Assembly (NCBI RefSeq): GCF_014695395.1
Contig: NZ_JACJOF010000027.1
Location: 62,001 to 126,000 of the forward strand
Origin: Nodosilinea sp. FACHB-131
GTDB taxonomy: Bacteria > Cyanobacteriota > Cyanobacteriia > Phormidesmidales > Phormidesmidaceae
Reading direction: 5' to 3'
Length of the DNA stretch: 64,000 nt
Below the pieces are notes generated by a model, which was not told the DNA's origin, did no database searches, and worked only from the letters and a program-made list of their open reading frames with translations. The position numbers were made by a program, and so were the translations under genes. Below, in pieces: positions 1-11,862 of the stretch; positions within the stretch are counted from its first letter, which is position 1; each line of letters opens with the position of its first letter.

Positions 1-1
1 C

Positions 2-661
2 CAGCCTAGCCTTACTCCCCCCAACACAGAGAGCTGGATCGACCTCCCCGCCCCAGTGGTGCACGAGATTATGCAGGTGGCCCGCAAGGCTGGCAACCAG
101 ACCCATGCCCTGATCTACGTGCTGCTGGGGGCTGGGGTGGCGGCAGCAGAGGTGCCGCTACTAACCCGCGCTAGCGCCCTTTACGACAGCAGCCAGCACA
201 TTTTGCTAGTTGGCCCTCAGCATCGTCAGGTGCCTCTCAACCAGTGGATTATGGGTCGGCGTTACGGCACCTACACCAAAAACCCGCTTACCCGCTGGCT
301 TAAAAGCCGCAGCGACGCGTCATCAGCCATGTTTTTAGGGCCAGACGATCAGCCAATTACGCCCTTGAGGGTGCGGCAACTGTGGGCCGAGGTGACAACC
401 AGCATCATGTCGCCCACCGGCGAATCGCTTGGCGTTGAGCAGGCCCGCGCCACTTGGTGCGTCGAAATGCTGCTAAGAGGGCTAAATCGTCAACAGCTAA
501 GCCTGCTGAGCGGGCTATCGGTCGAGCTGCTCGACCCGTTGGTGCAAAAAGCCCAGGCGCGATCGGCCTTGGCCCAAGCCCTACGCCTCGATCAACAGCC
601 TGGTTCAGCCCCAGCCAATCTCGATCAGCCTAGTGATATCAGCGCTGGTGCCAAAGATTAG
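2..661 (+). CDS. Degenerate tyrosine-recombinase-like protein, C-terminal part (5' end outside window)
   Basis: The frame is open from the left edge, so the start lies outside the window; the GTG at 56 is probably internal. The layout follows the catalytic domain of phage-type integrases: a hydrophobic helix (ALIYVLLGAG) then EVPLLTR, a beta hairpin ending RQVPLN, a region like the LF..dg.pit..rvrqlw segment, and a helix (ARATWCVEMLLRGL) where the HxxR helix should be. The catalytic Arg of the first box, the HxxR pair and the terminal Tyr are not apparent, so it looks catalytically dead. The family assignment is inference from pattern. The protein ends in a Pro/Ser-rich tail. Confidence 0.5.
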   Translation, partial: QPSLTPPNTESWIDLPAPVVHEIMQVARKAGNQTHALIYVLLGAGVAAAEVPLLTRASALYDSSQHILLVGPQHRQVPLNQWIMGRRYGTYTKNPLTRWLKSRSDASSAMFLGPDDQPITPLRVRQLWAEVTTSIMSPTGESLGVEQARATWCVEMLLRGLNRQQLSLLSGLSVELLDPLVQKAQARSALAQALRLDQQPGSAPANLDQPSDISAGAKD

Positions 662-984
662 AGCTATAGCAAAAGAGCGAAAAGTAGAAGAGTGAAAAGT
701 AGAAGAGTGAAAATGCCCAACAGGCTTGAATTCTGGTATTTGGGGTGGTCCTAAACTCAGAGCTTCGTCTGCTGTGTGAGCCAAGAACTTTCTGACGCTA
801 TGTGATCTAAACGACATCGATCGCTACCCAAACGAATACCGCAGAGAACTCAGGGTAGTAGAGATTGCCGTCGTAACTCTGCCCTTGCTGTAGGGAAACC
901 CGTATGGTTTTGGGTATGAAATAGCACGGAGTAAATCTGTAGTTACGGAGACAATCCTTTGTCGCTACAGGCAGTCGAGCAACC
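662..984. other. Intergenic region with dispersed repeat
   Basis: This 323-bp spacer has no supportable gene. It carries a short purine-rich tandem repeat (GTAGAAGAGTGAAAA, about two copies, around 683-713) followed by sequence that matches a second spacer at about 35803-35891. A 13-mer GTGATCTAAACGA at 802-814 recurs at 19771-19783. Confidence 0.6.
668..773 (+). repeat. Dispersed intergenic repeat, copy A
   Basis: By eye it aligns with copy B at 35803-35891 over about 100 bp, with shared blocks GCAAAAGA.CGAAAA, TAGAAGAG.GAAAA, AGGCTTGAA and TTGGG.TG and a common end CTGCT. Copy A has an extra purine-rich unit. The family has no terminal inverted repeats that I can see. Confidence 0.6.
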
Positions 985-1320
985 ATGGCATTTCCGCAAA
1001 GTTTGTCAACGTTTTCTTCAATGAATCAGGTGTTAGAGGCCATTGAAGATCTTTTTGCAGCTGAGTTAGAGCGCACGGGTTCACCTTGGATGAGTAGCCA
1101 CCGGCTGGGGGAATTGTTTGTGGCAGCCTATGGATTAGACCTGAAGAGACTGATTGAGCAACGAGGCTATGGCAAAGATCTGAGGTATTTTTTGACCAGC
1201 AGCAGAAGATTCTCGATTTATAACTATCATCAGCCCGAAAAATATTATCTCGCTCCGCTGAGGCTGGTTGTGCCAAACGTTTTGAAAAGCGGTTGGCTGG
1301 CACCGAAGTTACGCCATTGA
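985..1320 (+). CDS. Small protein with possible OST-HTH/LOTUS-like fold
   Basis: A 111-aa protein, or 99 aa if translation begins at the ATG at 1021 (MNQVLEAIEDL). The middle contains WMSSHRLGELFVAAYGLDLKR followed by a basic stretch, LRYFLTSSRRFSIY, and YYLAPL. A conserved Ser-x-x-LG..., a Tyr-Gly and a terminal short strand pair are reminiscent of OST-HTH/LOTUS winged-helix domains, which bind RNA or G-quadruplexes in other proteins. I do not recognise a named family, so this is only a fold guess. It stands alone on the plus strand between a recombinase-like gene and a minus-strand operon. Confidence 0.5.
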   Translation: MAFPQSLSTFSSMNQVLEAIEDLFAAELERTGSPWMSSHRLGELFVAAYGLDLKRLIEQRGYGKDLRYFLTSSRRFSIYNYHQPEKYYLAPLRLVVPNVLKSGWLAPKLRH

Positions 1321-1433
1321 GTGAATCTTGCTTGAGCAGAGGGCTTTCTAATCCCTACAATCTACGTGAAACCGCATGAACGCCGTCGCTGAGAGCGACG
1401 GCGAAGCCTGCTAGGCGTGGTTGTTGGGAGCGG

Positions 1434-1925
1434 TTATACCAGCGGTAGCCAGGGTAAATCGGTGGGGCCAGGGTCAATGCCAAGCTGACATAGCAGGGTA
1501 GTGACTTGGCCACGGTGATGGGTTTGATGGTTAAACAAGTGGGTGACCAGCAGCCAGATGGGCAGCCGACGAACTTGCCGGTCAATGTTGCTGGTGTACT
1601 CAAAGGACTGGGCTAGCCAGGCTGGGGTGAAGGTGGCCACCCAGTCTATCAGCGCGGTATCCATCTCAGTGCGAGCCTGGTAGAGTTCGTCGAAGTCGGC
1701 GTAGAGGTCTTGGCCCAGGTTGGGGCAGGGCTGGTGGCTAAGGCGGCATACCCAAACGCGATCGCCGTACAGCAAGTGGTTGAGTGTGGCATGGATAGAC
1801 TTGAAAAACGCGCCCCGGTCGGCCTTGCGATCGCCATCCGAGAGCTGGGCGCAGCAGGCATAAATTTTCCCATTCATCCACTGGTTGTAGCGGACCATGG
1901 TGCGGTAGTAGTCGGGATGATTCAT
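1434..1925 (-). CDS. DinB family protein
   Basis: A 163-aa protein of typical DinB/YfiT length, a four-helix bundle that usually binds a divalent metal through three histidines. The expected residues are visible: His50 in IHATLNHLLYGD, and His133 with His137 in the FNHQTHHRGQ motif. DinB superfamily proteins act as thiol-dependent S-transferases or remain uncharacterised stress proteins, so the substrate is unknown. It is the last gene of a minus-strand operon; its ATG overlaps the stop of the upstream GNAT gene by four bases (ATGA), implying translational coupling. Confidence 0.85.
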   Translation of the reverse strand: MNHPDYYRTMVRYNQWMNGKIYACCAQLSDGDRKADRGAFFKSIHATLNHLLYGDRVWVCRLSHQPCPNLGQDLYADFDELYQARTEMDTALIDWVATFTPAWLAQSFEYTSNIDRQVRRLPIWLLVTHLFNHQTHHRGQVTTLLCQLGIDPGPTDLPWLPLV

Positions 1926-2479
1926 GGCTGTGGGTGGAAATTGCTGTTGGGCCAGGGGCCAGGCGGTTCGTCAGGCAGGTCTTCGCCAACGACCTTGGTG
2001 TCGTAGCGGGTGAATCCACGCGACTCGTAATTTTTGTAGGCAAAGGGGCCGTCGAGGCTACAGGTATGTACCCATACGCGGCGGGCTCCCCGGCCCCAGG
2101 CGCGCTGCGCGCCCACCGTTAGCAGGTGTCCCCCAATGCCCTGGCCAATAAATTGGAGCAGCAGACCAAAACAGGTAATTTCAACATTGCCTTGAGGCTG
2201 TTCTTCTAGCTCGATATAGCCCGCTGGGGTACCTGAGATATAAGCCACCCAGGTTTCAACCTGGGGGCGGTTGAGGTAAGTGAGCCAGCGATCGTAGGAC
2301 CAGGAGAGGCGATCGCACCAGTACCACTGGCCGCCCACGCTGACATAGAGAAATCGGCTCAACTCTGGGCAGGGCACCTCGGCCTGGCGAATCTCCAGAT
2401 TGGGATGCTCGCTGAGTTTAGGCCGCAGCTGGGCCGGGTCAAGCATTTCCAAATACCAGGTGGTGACATCGATCTGCAT
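1922..2479 (-). CDS. GNAT family N-acetyltransferase
   Basis: A 185-aa acetyltransferase of the GNAT fold. The acetyl-CoA pyrophosphate loop is seen as QFIGQGIGGHLL (about residues 109-120, the Q/RxxGxG/A motif), preceded by the strand WVAYISGTPAGYIELE and followed by a late strand-helix with TCSLDGPFAYKNYESRGF, which is typical motif B. The substrate cannot be read from sequence. Its start codon shares one base with the stop of the PhzF gene (TGATG) and its end overlaps the DinB start, so the three genes are very probably co-translated. Confidence 0.85.
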   Translation of the reverse strand: MQIDVTTWYLEMLDPAQLRPKLSEHPNLEIRQAEVPCPELSRFLYVSVGGQWYWCDRLSWSYDRWLTYLNRPQVETWVAYISGTPAGYIELEEQPQGNVEITCFGLLLQFIGQGIGGHLLTVGAQRAWGRGARRVWVHTCSLDGPFAYKNYESRGFTRYDTKVVGEDLPDEPPGPWPNSNFHPQP

Positions 2480-3291
2480 CAGTGCAGCAATTCTCCCTTA
2501 AAAACGGTAACGGCCTGGCCGCTGAGGCGAATGCGATTCGCGAAGCGATCCGTCCCGGAATCGCTCTCATCCTGCACTTTGACTATGCCGCCCCGAGCCG
2601 ATGACTGGTGGGCGAGAAAGGTGGTTTTGTCGAGTTTTTCGCGCCAATAGGGGCCGAGGCAGCAGTGGGCCGCCCCGGTGACCGGATCTTCGTTGATGCC
2701 GAGGGCGGGGGCAAAAAACCGAGAGACAAAGTCGTAGGGCGCGTCGCCTCGGCTGGTGACAATCACGCCGTGGACCGGAAACTGCCCGAGGGCAACAAAG
2801 TCGGGTCGCAGATCGCGTACCGCCGCCGCTGACTCTAGCTCGACCAGATAGCCCAGGGAATTTTCAGCAACGGCTTGGAGGGGTGCGCCTAGCGCCTTTG
2901 CCAAACCGTCGGGTTCAGCGATGGGGTGGGACGGGTTAGCCGGAAAATTGAGCTCAATCCAATCGCCGAGGCAGCGGGCCGTGAGCACCCCACTGCGGGT
3001 ATGGAACGTAGCGAGCTGTTCGTTGCTCAGGTGACCTTCGCTCCACAGCACGTGGCAGGTGGCCAAGGTGGCGTGGCCGCACAGGTCGACCTCGACGGTA
3101 GGGGTAAACCAGCGCAGCCGGTAGCCGTCGCCCTCGGGGTAGAAAAAGGCGGTTTCTGAGAGGTTCATCTCTTGGGCCACCTGCTGCATCCAGCGATCGG
3201 GGCGGGCCTCGGGTAGGGCGCACACCGCCGCTGGGTTGCCGCCAAAGGCAGCGTCGGTAAAGGCATCAACCTGAGTTAGCGAAATGGTCAT
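2479..3291 (-). CDS. PhzF family isomerase-like protein
   Basis: A 270-aa member of the PhzF/YHI9 superfamily, whose fold relates to diaminopimelate epimerase. The N terminus VDAFTDAAFGGNPAAVC is diagnostic, Glu46 in MNLSETAFFY is the position of the catalytic acid, DLCGHATLA follows, and the late motif GINEDPVTGAAHC is intact. True PhzF isomerises an intermediate of phenazine synthesis, but no other phenazine gene is nearby, so a different small-molecule isomerase or epimerase role is more likely. It is first in the operon with the GNAT and DinB genes. Confidence 0.9.
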   Translation of the reverse strand: MTISLTQVDAFTDAAFGGNPAAVCALPEARPDRWMQQVAQEMNLSETAFFYPEGDGYRLRWFTPTVEVDLCGHATLATCHVLWSEGHLSNEQLATFHTRSGVLTARCLGDWIELNFPANPSHPIAEPDGLAKALGAPLQAVAENSLGYLVELESAAAVRDLRPDFVALGQFPVHGVIVTSRGDAPYDFVSRFFAPALGINEDPVTGAAHCCLGPYWREKLDKTTFLAHQSSARGGIVKVQDESDSGTDRFANRIRLSGQAVTVFKGELLH

Positions 3292-3317
3292 TGGGCTCCA
3301 CCCTTTTCCTTAAAATT

Positions 3318-4142
3318 TCAGCTAAGTCTAAACGTTTGCCGAATTTGCTCAGCGGTCATAAAGCGGCCATCGGCAGGTGAGTCGTTGGCCATTGCCCCGG
3401 CCACTTGGGACAGGGTATTGGGTGTCTTCCTTTGAAAACGCCCCAGGCCAGCATAGCTAACCAGCCCCAGATATTCACGAATGGCCAGCAGCGATCGCTC
3501 ACGACTAGCCACCCCAATGGGCAGCGGCTCAATGTGAGGGACGACGGCAAACCCCAGCCCCTTAAAGGTTAGCCAGGCCCGCAGCATGTGGGGAGTATCG
3601 GTGATTAAAATAACCCGCTTCAACCCCCTAGCGCCAAGGGCGACGGCGGCTGACTCCGCCTCTTGCTTAGTGGTTTTTACGCCAACGGCGCTGAGCATGA
3701 GGTTAGGCGACAGGTCGCGCTGATCAAGGGCTTTAAGCACACTGACTCCCTGGGGGAGGCCCATAATTAGGAGATTAGGCGATCGCCCCTCGGCCACCAT
3801 ATCGACCGCTGTATTGTAGCGATCGCCTTGAATGCGGCCGCTCCGGGCCAGCACCACAATGGCATCGGCCGACTCCCCATTGTCTGGGGGCACAAAGCTC
3901 GATAGCAGTGCCGTTGCTGGGAGCGAAAACAGCGGCGACATCATAACCCCATAGGCGGCCAGTAGCGCCAAACCCGCCATCGCCATACGCCAACTGGACC
4001 CAGGTTCACGGGTGACTAGAACTAGTGTGACAACCACCAGCAAAACCGGGGTAACTTTTTTGGGGCTAAAAAACCAGTAACCCAGCTTCCAGGTCAGTTT
4101 TGGCCAACGTCGAGCAAAACCAGTCCGAAGTAGCTCTAGCAT
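3318..4142 (-). CDS. YdcF/SanA family (DUF218) membrane protein
   Basis: A 274-aa protein. A basic N terminus is followed by two hydrophobic helices (about residues 30-45 and 53-85), then a DUF218 domain beginning ADAIVVLARSGRIQGDRYNTAVDMVAEGRSPNLLIMG and containing TKQEAESA and ITDTPHMLRAWLTFKGLGF. DUF218 proteins such as SanA, YdcF and ElyC are linked to envelope barrier function in enterobacteria; the biochemical activity is not established. The usual early sequence is GGG, replaced here by ARSG. It is transcribed in the same direction as the PhzF operon, 26 bp upstream of it. Confidence 0.8.
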   Translation of the reverse strand: MLELLRTGFARRWPKLTWKLGYWFFSPKKVTPVLLVVVTLVLVTREPGSSWRMAMAGLALLAAYGVMMSPLFSLPATALLSSFVPPDNGESADAIVVLARSGRIQGDRYNTAVDMVAEGRSPNLLIMGLPQGVSVLKALDQRDLSPNLMLSAVGVKTTKQEAESAAVALGARGLKRVILITDTPHMLRAWLTFKGLGFAVVPHIEPLPIGVASRERSLLAIREYLGLVSYAGLGRFQRKTPNTLSQVAGAMANDSPADGRFMTAEQIRQTFRLS

Positions 4143-4353
4143 GAGTTTCCTAGGCCGTGAGAAAAGCGGGTTTCGAGAAAATTCTCAAGTCCAGCCTACT
4201 CATCTGTGCGCTCACGTCAGCACATACCCCGCGCCGTCGAGCAAAGTTTACGGATTTATGTAGTCACCGCAAACCCTGCGGTCTGCCCTAGGCTCCAATC
4301 CGGCGGGAAGGTCAGTCGGCTGGCCCGCCCTGTCGGATCGAAGATGTCACCCA

Positions 4354-4650
4354 CTACTGGTAATAGCGCTGGTCAACCCACACCCGCAGCTCTTGCTCAG
4401 AGCTGAAGGTACGGCGCTGCTGGTTGACTGGGTCGTAGGCAACAAATAGCGTATTGCCCCGGCGATCGCGCTTCACGGTCACACTTAGGTCTGCGGAACC
4501 GCAGAGGTAGGTCAACAGGGCATCGCCCGCCAGACTGAGACGCCGCTTGGCCCCAGCCCAAACCCGAGCAATGGAGTAATCGGACTGAATGGGGCGATCG
4601 AGCGGCTCTTGAATTAGCTCAAGCTGAGCGTACAAACTATTCGGTTTCAT
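4354..4650 (-). CDS. Small conserved-looking hypothetical protein
   Basis: A 98-aa soluble protein with no signal peptide or membrane segment. The second half (VTVKRDRRGNTLFVAYDPVNQQRRTFSSEQELRVWVDQRYY) predicts a beta hairpin followed by a helix and ends with aromatic residues, a plausible compact domain. I do not recognise the family and assign no function. The frame is kept open by codon usage like its neighbours and the ATG is preceded by AGGAC (antisense of GTCCT at about 4658-4662). It is flanked by spacers of about 210 and 255 bp, so it is probably a single-gene unit. Confidence 0.6.
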   Translation of the reverse strand: MKPNSLYAQLELIQEPLDRPIQSDYSIARVWAGAKRRLSLAGDALLTYLCGSADLSVTVKRDRRGNTLFVAYDPVNQQRRTFSSEQELRVWVDQRYYQ

Positions 4651-4905
4651 GGAGCTGTCCTCTTAAAAAGGCGATTGGCCAACGGGAACAGCACGAATCG
4701 ATTCGGCATAGGTAAAGTTTCTTCGATCTGCCCCTATCGAAACAGAGGCAGTTAGCGTAAATTGTCTTGGTAACAGTTTGGATTTCTATAACTGTTCTGG
4801 TCTCCCCACCCCAAAACTGTTCCTACCCTCCCCAAAAATTAACCCGCTATAGAACCTCCCCCTTCGCCATCCTCCCATCTTCCCTACTCCCTCACCCCTC
4901 ACCCC

Positions 4906-6414
4906 ATGCCCCTCTCCCCCATCACCCTCGCCCCGCACCAAATTCTCTACGAACAGGTGGCCGATCGCCTTCAGCAGCTGATCACCGAAGGCACCCTCAA
5001 GCCGGGCGATCGCCTGCCCTCGGTGCGCAAGCTGCGGGCTCAGCTGTCGGTCAGCACTTCCACAGTGATGGAAGCCTACCGCTTGCTGGAAGACCGGGGC
5101 ATGGTGGTGGTGCGCCCCCAGTCGGGCTACTACGTCAAACAGACAACCCTACAGCTGCCCCAGGAGCCCGCTCCCACCGCGCCTCCCCGGCAGGCCACCG
5201 ACATTGATATCTCCCTGGCCTTTGAGGTAATTAGCCTGATGCGCGATCCGGGGTTGATTCAGCTAGGGGCAGCGCTACCTGCCCTAGAACACTTGCCCCT
5301 GGCTCAGCTCAATCGGCTAATGGGCAAGATACTGCGAGACAACACCAATGCAGCCCACTCCTACGGCACGCCCCTGGGCTGCCCCGAGTTGCGGGCCGAG
5401 TTTGCCAAACGCATGCTCGACGCGGGCTGCTCAGTCCACCCCGACCAGATGGTAATTACCAACGGGGCCAACGAGGCGATCTATTTTTGCCTGCAAGCGC
5501 TGACCCAGCCCGGTGACACCGTGGCGATCGAGTCGCCTACCTACTTCGCTGTGCTAGAAGCACTAAAATGCCTGGGGCTGAAGGCGCTGACCCTGCCCAC
5601 CCACCCCCGCGACGGTATTAGCCTGCCTCACCTTGAAGAAGCGCTGCAAACCGGCGATGTCAAGGTGGTGCTGCTGGTATCGAATTTCAGCAATCCCTTA
5701 GGTAGCTGTATGGATGACCGTAAGAAAAAGCACCTGGTGGAGCTGCTCAACCAGTACGACACGCCGCTGATCGAGGACGATGTCTACGGCGATCTCTGCT
5801 TTGAGGGAACTCGCCCTAAGGCGATCAAAGCCTTTGACACCGACAATCGGGTGCTCTACTGCGCTTCGGTGAGCAAAACCTTATCGCCAGGGCTGCGGAT
5901 AGGTTGGTGCACCGGGGGCCGTTACCACAGCAAGATTGCCCACATGAAGTCGATTCTCAACCAAAATACGGCGATCGCGCCCCAGCTGACAGTGGCGGCC
6001 TTTTTGGCCAACGGCGGCTACGATCGCCACCTGCGCCACCTGCGCCGCGTCTACCAAGACCAAATGGTGCACATCCAGCAGGCTATTCGCGACTACTTCC
6101 CCGCTGAAACCTGTGTGACGCGCCCTACCGGCGGCCATGTGCTGTGGCTCGAAATGCCGGCAGGATTTGACTCACTGCGGCTGTATCAGGAGGCGCTAGC
6201 CCAGGGAATTGCGATCGCCCCCGGCGTCATGTTCTCGGCCTCGGGGCAGTGCTACGGCAACTGCTTGCGGCTAAATACGGCGGTCTCTTGGTCAGAACAA
6301 GTTGAGCAGGCGATGCAAACCCTGGGCCTGTTGGCCAAGAAGCAGCTGGCCGAAAACCTCCTGCGGGACGATGGCCACCGTACGGACAACTTGCTGACCT
6401 CTAACGCTGTTTGA
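4906..6414 (+). CDS. MocR-type GntR regulator / PLP aminotransferase fusion
   Basis: A 502-aa protein of the MocR/PdxR subfamily. Residues 8-80 form a GntR winged helix (LYEQVADRLQQLITEGTLKPGDRLPSVRKL, then STSTVMEAYRLLEDRGMV). From about residue 100 onward lies a fold-type I aminotransferase domain with NGANEAIYFCLQ, SNFSNPLG, IEDDVYGDL and the PLP lysine near residue 325 in SVSKTLSPGLRIGW. Such proteins are usually transcription factors that sense PLP or amino acids; some keep transaminase activity. Its 5' region is a pyrimidine-rich tract and no operator can be fixed. It converges with the trehalose synthase gene. Confidence 0.92.
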   Translation: MPLSPITLAPHQILYEQVADRLQQLITEGTLKPGDRLPSVRKLRAQLSVSTSTVMEAYRLLEDRGMVVVRPQSGYYVKQTTLQLPQEPAPTAPPRQATDIDISLAFEVISLMRDPGLIQLGAALPALEHLPLAQLNRLMGKILRDNTNAAHSYGTPLGCPELRAEFAKRMLDAGCSVHPDQMVITNGANEAIYFCLQALTQPGDTVAIESPTYFAVLEALKCLGLKALTLPTHPRDGISLPHLEEALQTGDVKVVLLVSNFSNPLGSCMDDRKKKHLVELLNQYDTPLIEDDVYGDLCFEGTRPKAIKAFDTDNRVLYCASVSKTLSPGLRIGWCTGGRYHSKIAHMKSILNQNTAIAPQLTVAAFLANGGYDRHLRHLRRVYQDQMVHIQQAIRDYFPAETCVTRPTGGHVLWLEMPAGFDSLRLYQEALAQGIAIAPGVMFSASGQCYGNCLRLNTAVSWSEQVEQAMQTLGLLAKKQLAENLLRDDGHRTDNLLTSNAV

Positions 6415-6422
6415 GGTTTGAG

Positions 6423-10019
<3,597 letters not shown>

Positions 10020-10352
10020 CGTTACCCACTACAACGGCGTTGAATCAACCTATTACCGATCACCGAAAGCTTTGCTCCCCAGTGGAATGGGCGGTGCTCA
10101 CCATTTCCGCTGCGGCCCGTCACGCCGAGCCACGACACGCGCCACAGAATTTACGGAATTCACAAGAGCGCAAATAGAATGCAAAGTCTATGCAGCACTC
10201 GGGAACCAACAACCCCCAACCCTTAGGAGGATGCGCTGGGCAGCCATTTTCTCCTACCAATGACAGTGCCGGTGGGGTGAGAACTCGCCCTCAGGCGTCG
10301 CTTTTCTGTATTTTAAGACCCTTTCAAATTTCTAACGCATCGCCGAACCCCT
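10020..10352. other. Divergent intergenic region between treS-mak and malQ
   Basis: This 333-bp spacer separates two divergently transcribed carbohydrate genes and must hold both promoters. A possible -10-like TATTTTAAG lies at 10309-10317, about 36 bp before the malQ ATG. I see no clear operator palindrome, no Shine-Dalgarno in front of malQ, and no gene. Confidence 0.4.
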
Positions 10353-11861
10353 ATGAGTTTTCAACGTGCCAGTGGCGTTTTACTGCATCCCACCTCGTTT
10401 CCCAGCCGCTACGGCATTGGGGATCTGGGGCCAGCCGCCTATACCTTTGTCGACTTTTTGGCGAAGAGTGGCCAAAAGCTGTGGCAAATTTTGCCGCTGG
10501 GGCCCACTGGCTACGAGCATTCGCCCTACATCATGAACTTCAGCACCTTTGCCGGCAACCCGCTGCTGATCAATCTAGATCAGCTGGCCGATGAAGGCCT
10601 GCTGAAAGAGGACGAACTGGAGCCTCTGACCGATGTCGATCCGGAGAAGGTCGATTTTGAGAAGGTGATTGCCCACAAAACGCAGTTTCTCAAGCTGGCC
10701 CACGAGCGCTTTTTGACGACGCGATCGCCCGAGCAGCAGACCAAGTTTGACCAGTTCTGCCAGGAGCAAGCCTCGTGGCTGGATGACTTTGTGCTGTTTA
10801 TGGCCCTGCTGGAGGCCCACGAGGGCAAAAGCTGGAATTTTTGGGATCCGACGATCGCCCGTCGCGAACCGGAGGCGCTGCAAGCCCAGCGGGAGGCGCT
10901 GAAAGATCAGATTCAGTACCACCAGTTTGTGCAGTTCAAATTCTTTGAGCAGTGGCAAAATTTGCGCCGCTACGCCAACGACAAAAACATCCAGATCGTG
11001 GGCGATATTTCGATCTACGTGTGCCACAACAGCTCCGACGTTTGGGCCGACCCCGAGCTGTTCAAGCTCGACCCCAACACCTTTGAACCCGCCTTCATCG
11101 CTGGCGTGCCGCCCGACTATTTCAGCGAGACGGGCCAGCTCTGGGGCAACCCGGTTTACAACTGGGACAAGGCCGAAAAAACTAATTTTGCCTGGTGGAT
11201 TAAGCGCTTTCAGGTGACGTTGCAGTACGTCGACATTGTGCGGGTCGACCACTTTCGCGGCTTTGAAGCCTACTGGCAGGTGCCTGCGGGCGAAGAAACC
11301 GCTATCAACGGCGAATGGATTGAAGCCCCTGGCGAAAAGTTTTTCACTGCCCTCGGCGAAGCTTTAGGAACGCTGCCGATCATGGCGGAAGACTTAGGCA
11401 TTATTACGCCCGAAGTTGAGGCACTGCGCGATCGCTTCGACTTTCCCGGCATGCGCATTTTAATGTTTGCCTTTGGCGATGACCCTGACAACGCCTACCT
11501 GCCCCACAACTACACCCGCAACACGGTGGTCTACCCCGGCACCCACGACAACGACACGGCGATCGGCTGGTGGCAGCAGGCCAGCGACACCGAGAAACAG
11601 TTTGTGGCTCGCTACTCGGGCTACAGTTCGCCGGAGGCGATTGAAGACATCAACTGGCTGCTGATTCGCACGGCGCTGGCTTCGGTGGCCGATCTGGCAA
11701 TTATTCCGCTGCAAGACCTGCTGGATTTAGACGGGCGATCGCGCATGAACAACCCCAGCCGCAACGACGGCAACTGGCGCTGGCGCTACCGCAGTTCGGC
11801 GTTGCTGACCAATGCCTTGAGCGATCGGTTACGCACCTTGACTCAGCTCTACAGTCGCTAG
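10353..11861 (+). CDS. malQ: 4-alpha-glucanotransferase (amylomaltase)
   Basis: A 502-aa GH77 disproportionating enzyme, the usual length for the bacterial family. The N terminus RASGVLLHPTSFPSRYGIGDLG is diagnostic. The nucleophile Asp is in IVRVDHFRGFEAYW (about residue 298), the acid/base Glu in IMAEDLGIITPEV (about 346), and PGTHDNDTAIGWW supplies the third carboxylate. It transfers alpha-1,4-glucan segments during glycogen and maltodextrin turnover in the cytosol. It faces treS-mak and is followed after 2 nt by a histidine kinase gene, so the two are probably co-transcribed. Confidence 0.97.
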   Translation: MSFQRASGVLLHPTSFPSRYGIGDLGPAAYTFVDFLAKSGQKLWQILPLGPTGYEHSPYIMNFSTFAGNPLLINLDQLADEGLLKEDELEPLTDVDPEKVDFEKVIAHKTQFLKLAHERFLTTRSPEQQTKFDQFCQEQASWLDDFVLFMALLEAHEGKSWNFWDPTIARREPEALQAQREALKDQIQYHQFVQFKFFEQWQNLRRYANDKNIQIVGDISIYVCHNSSDVWADPELFKLDPNTFEPAFIAGVPPDYFSETGQLWGNPVYNWDKAEKTNFAWWIKRFQVTLQYVDIVRVDHFRGFEAYWQVPAGEETAINGEWIEAPGEKFFTALGEALGTLPIMAEDLGIITPEVEALRDRFDFPGMRILMFAFGDDPDNAYLPHNYTRNTVVYPGTHDNDTAIGWWQQASDTEKQFVARYSGYSSPEAIEDINWLLIRTALASVADLAIIPLQDLLDLDGRSRMNNPSRNDGNWRWRYRSSALLTNALSDRLRTLTQLYSR

Positions 11862-11862
11862 T

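Noticed and set aside
10575-11252. Long antisense frame within malQ
   Set aside because: Opposite strand of a certain gene; high-GC codon use leaves such frames open. Same reason for 16148-16846 and 56003-56878.
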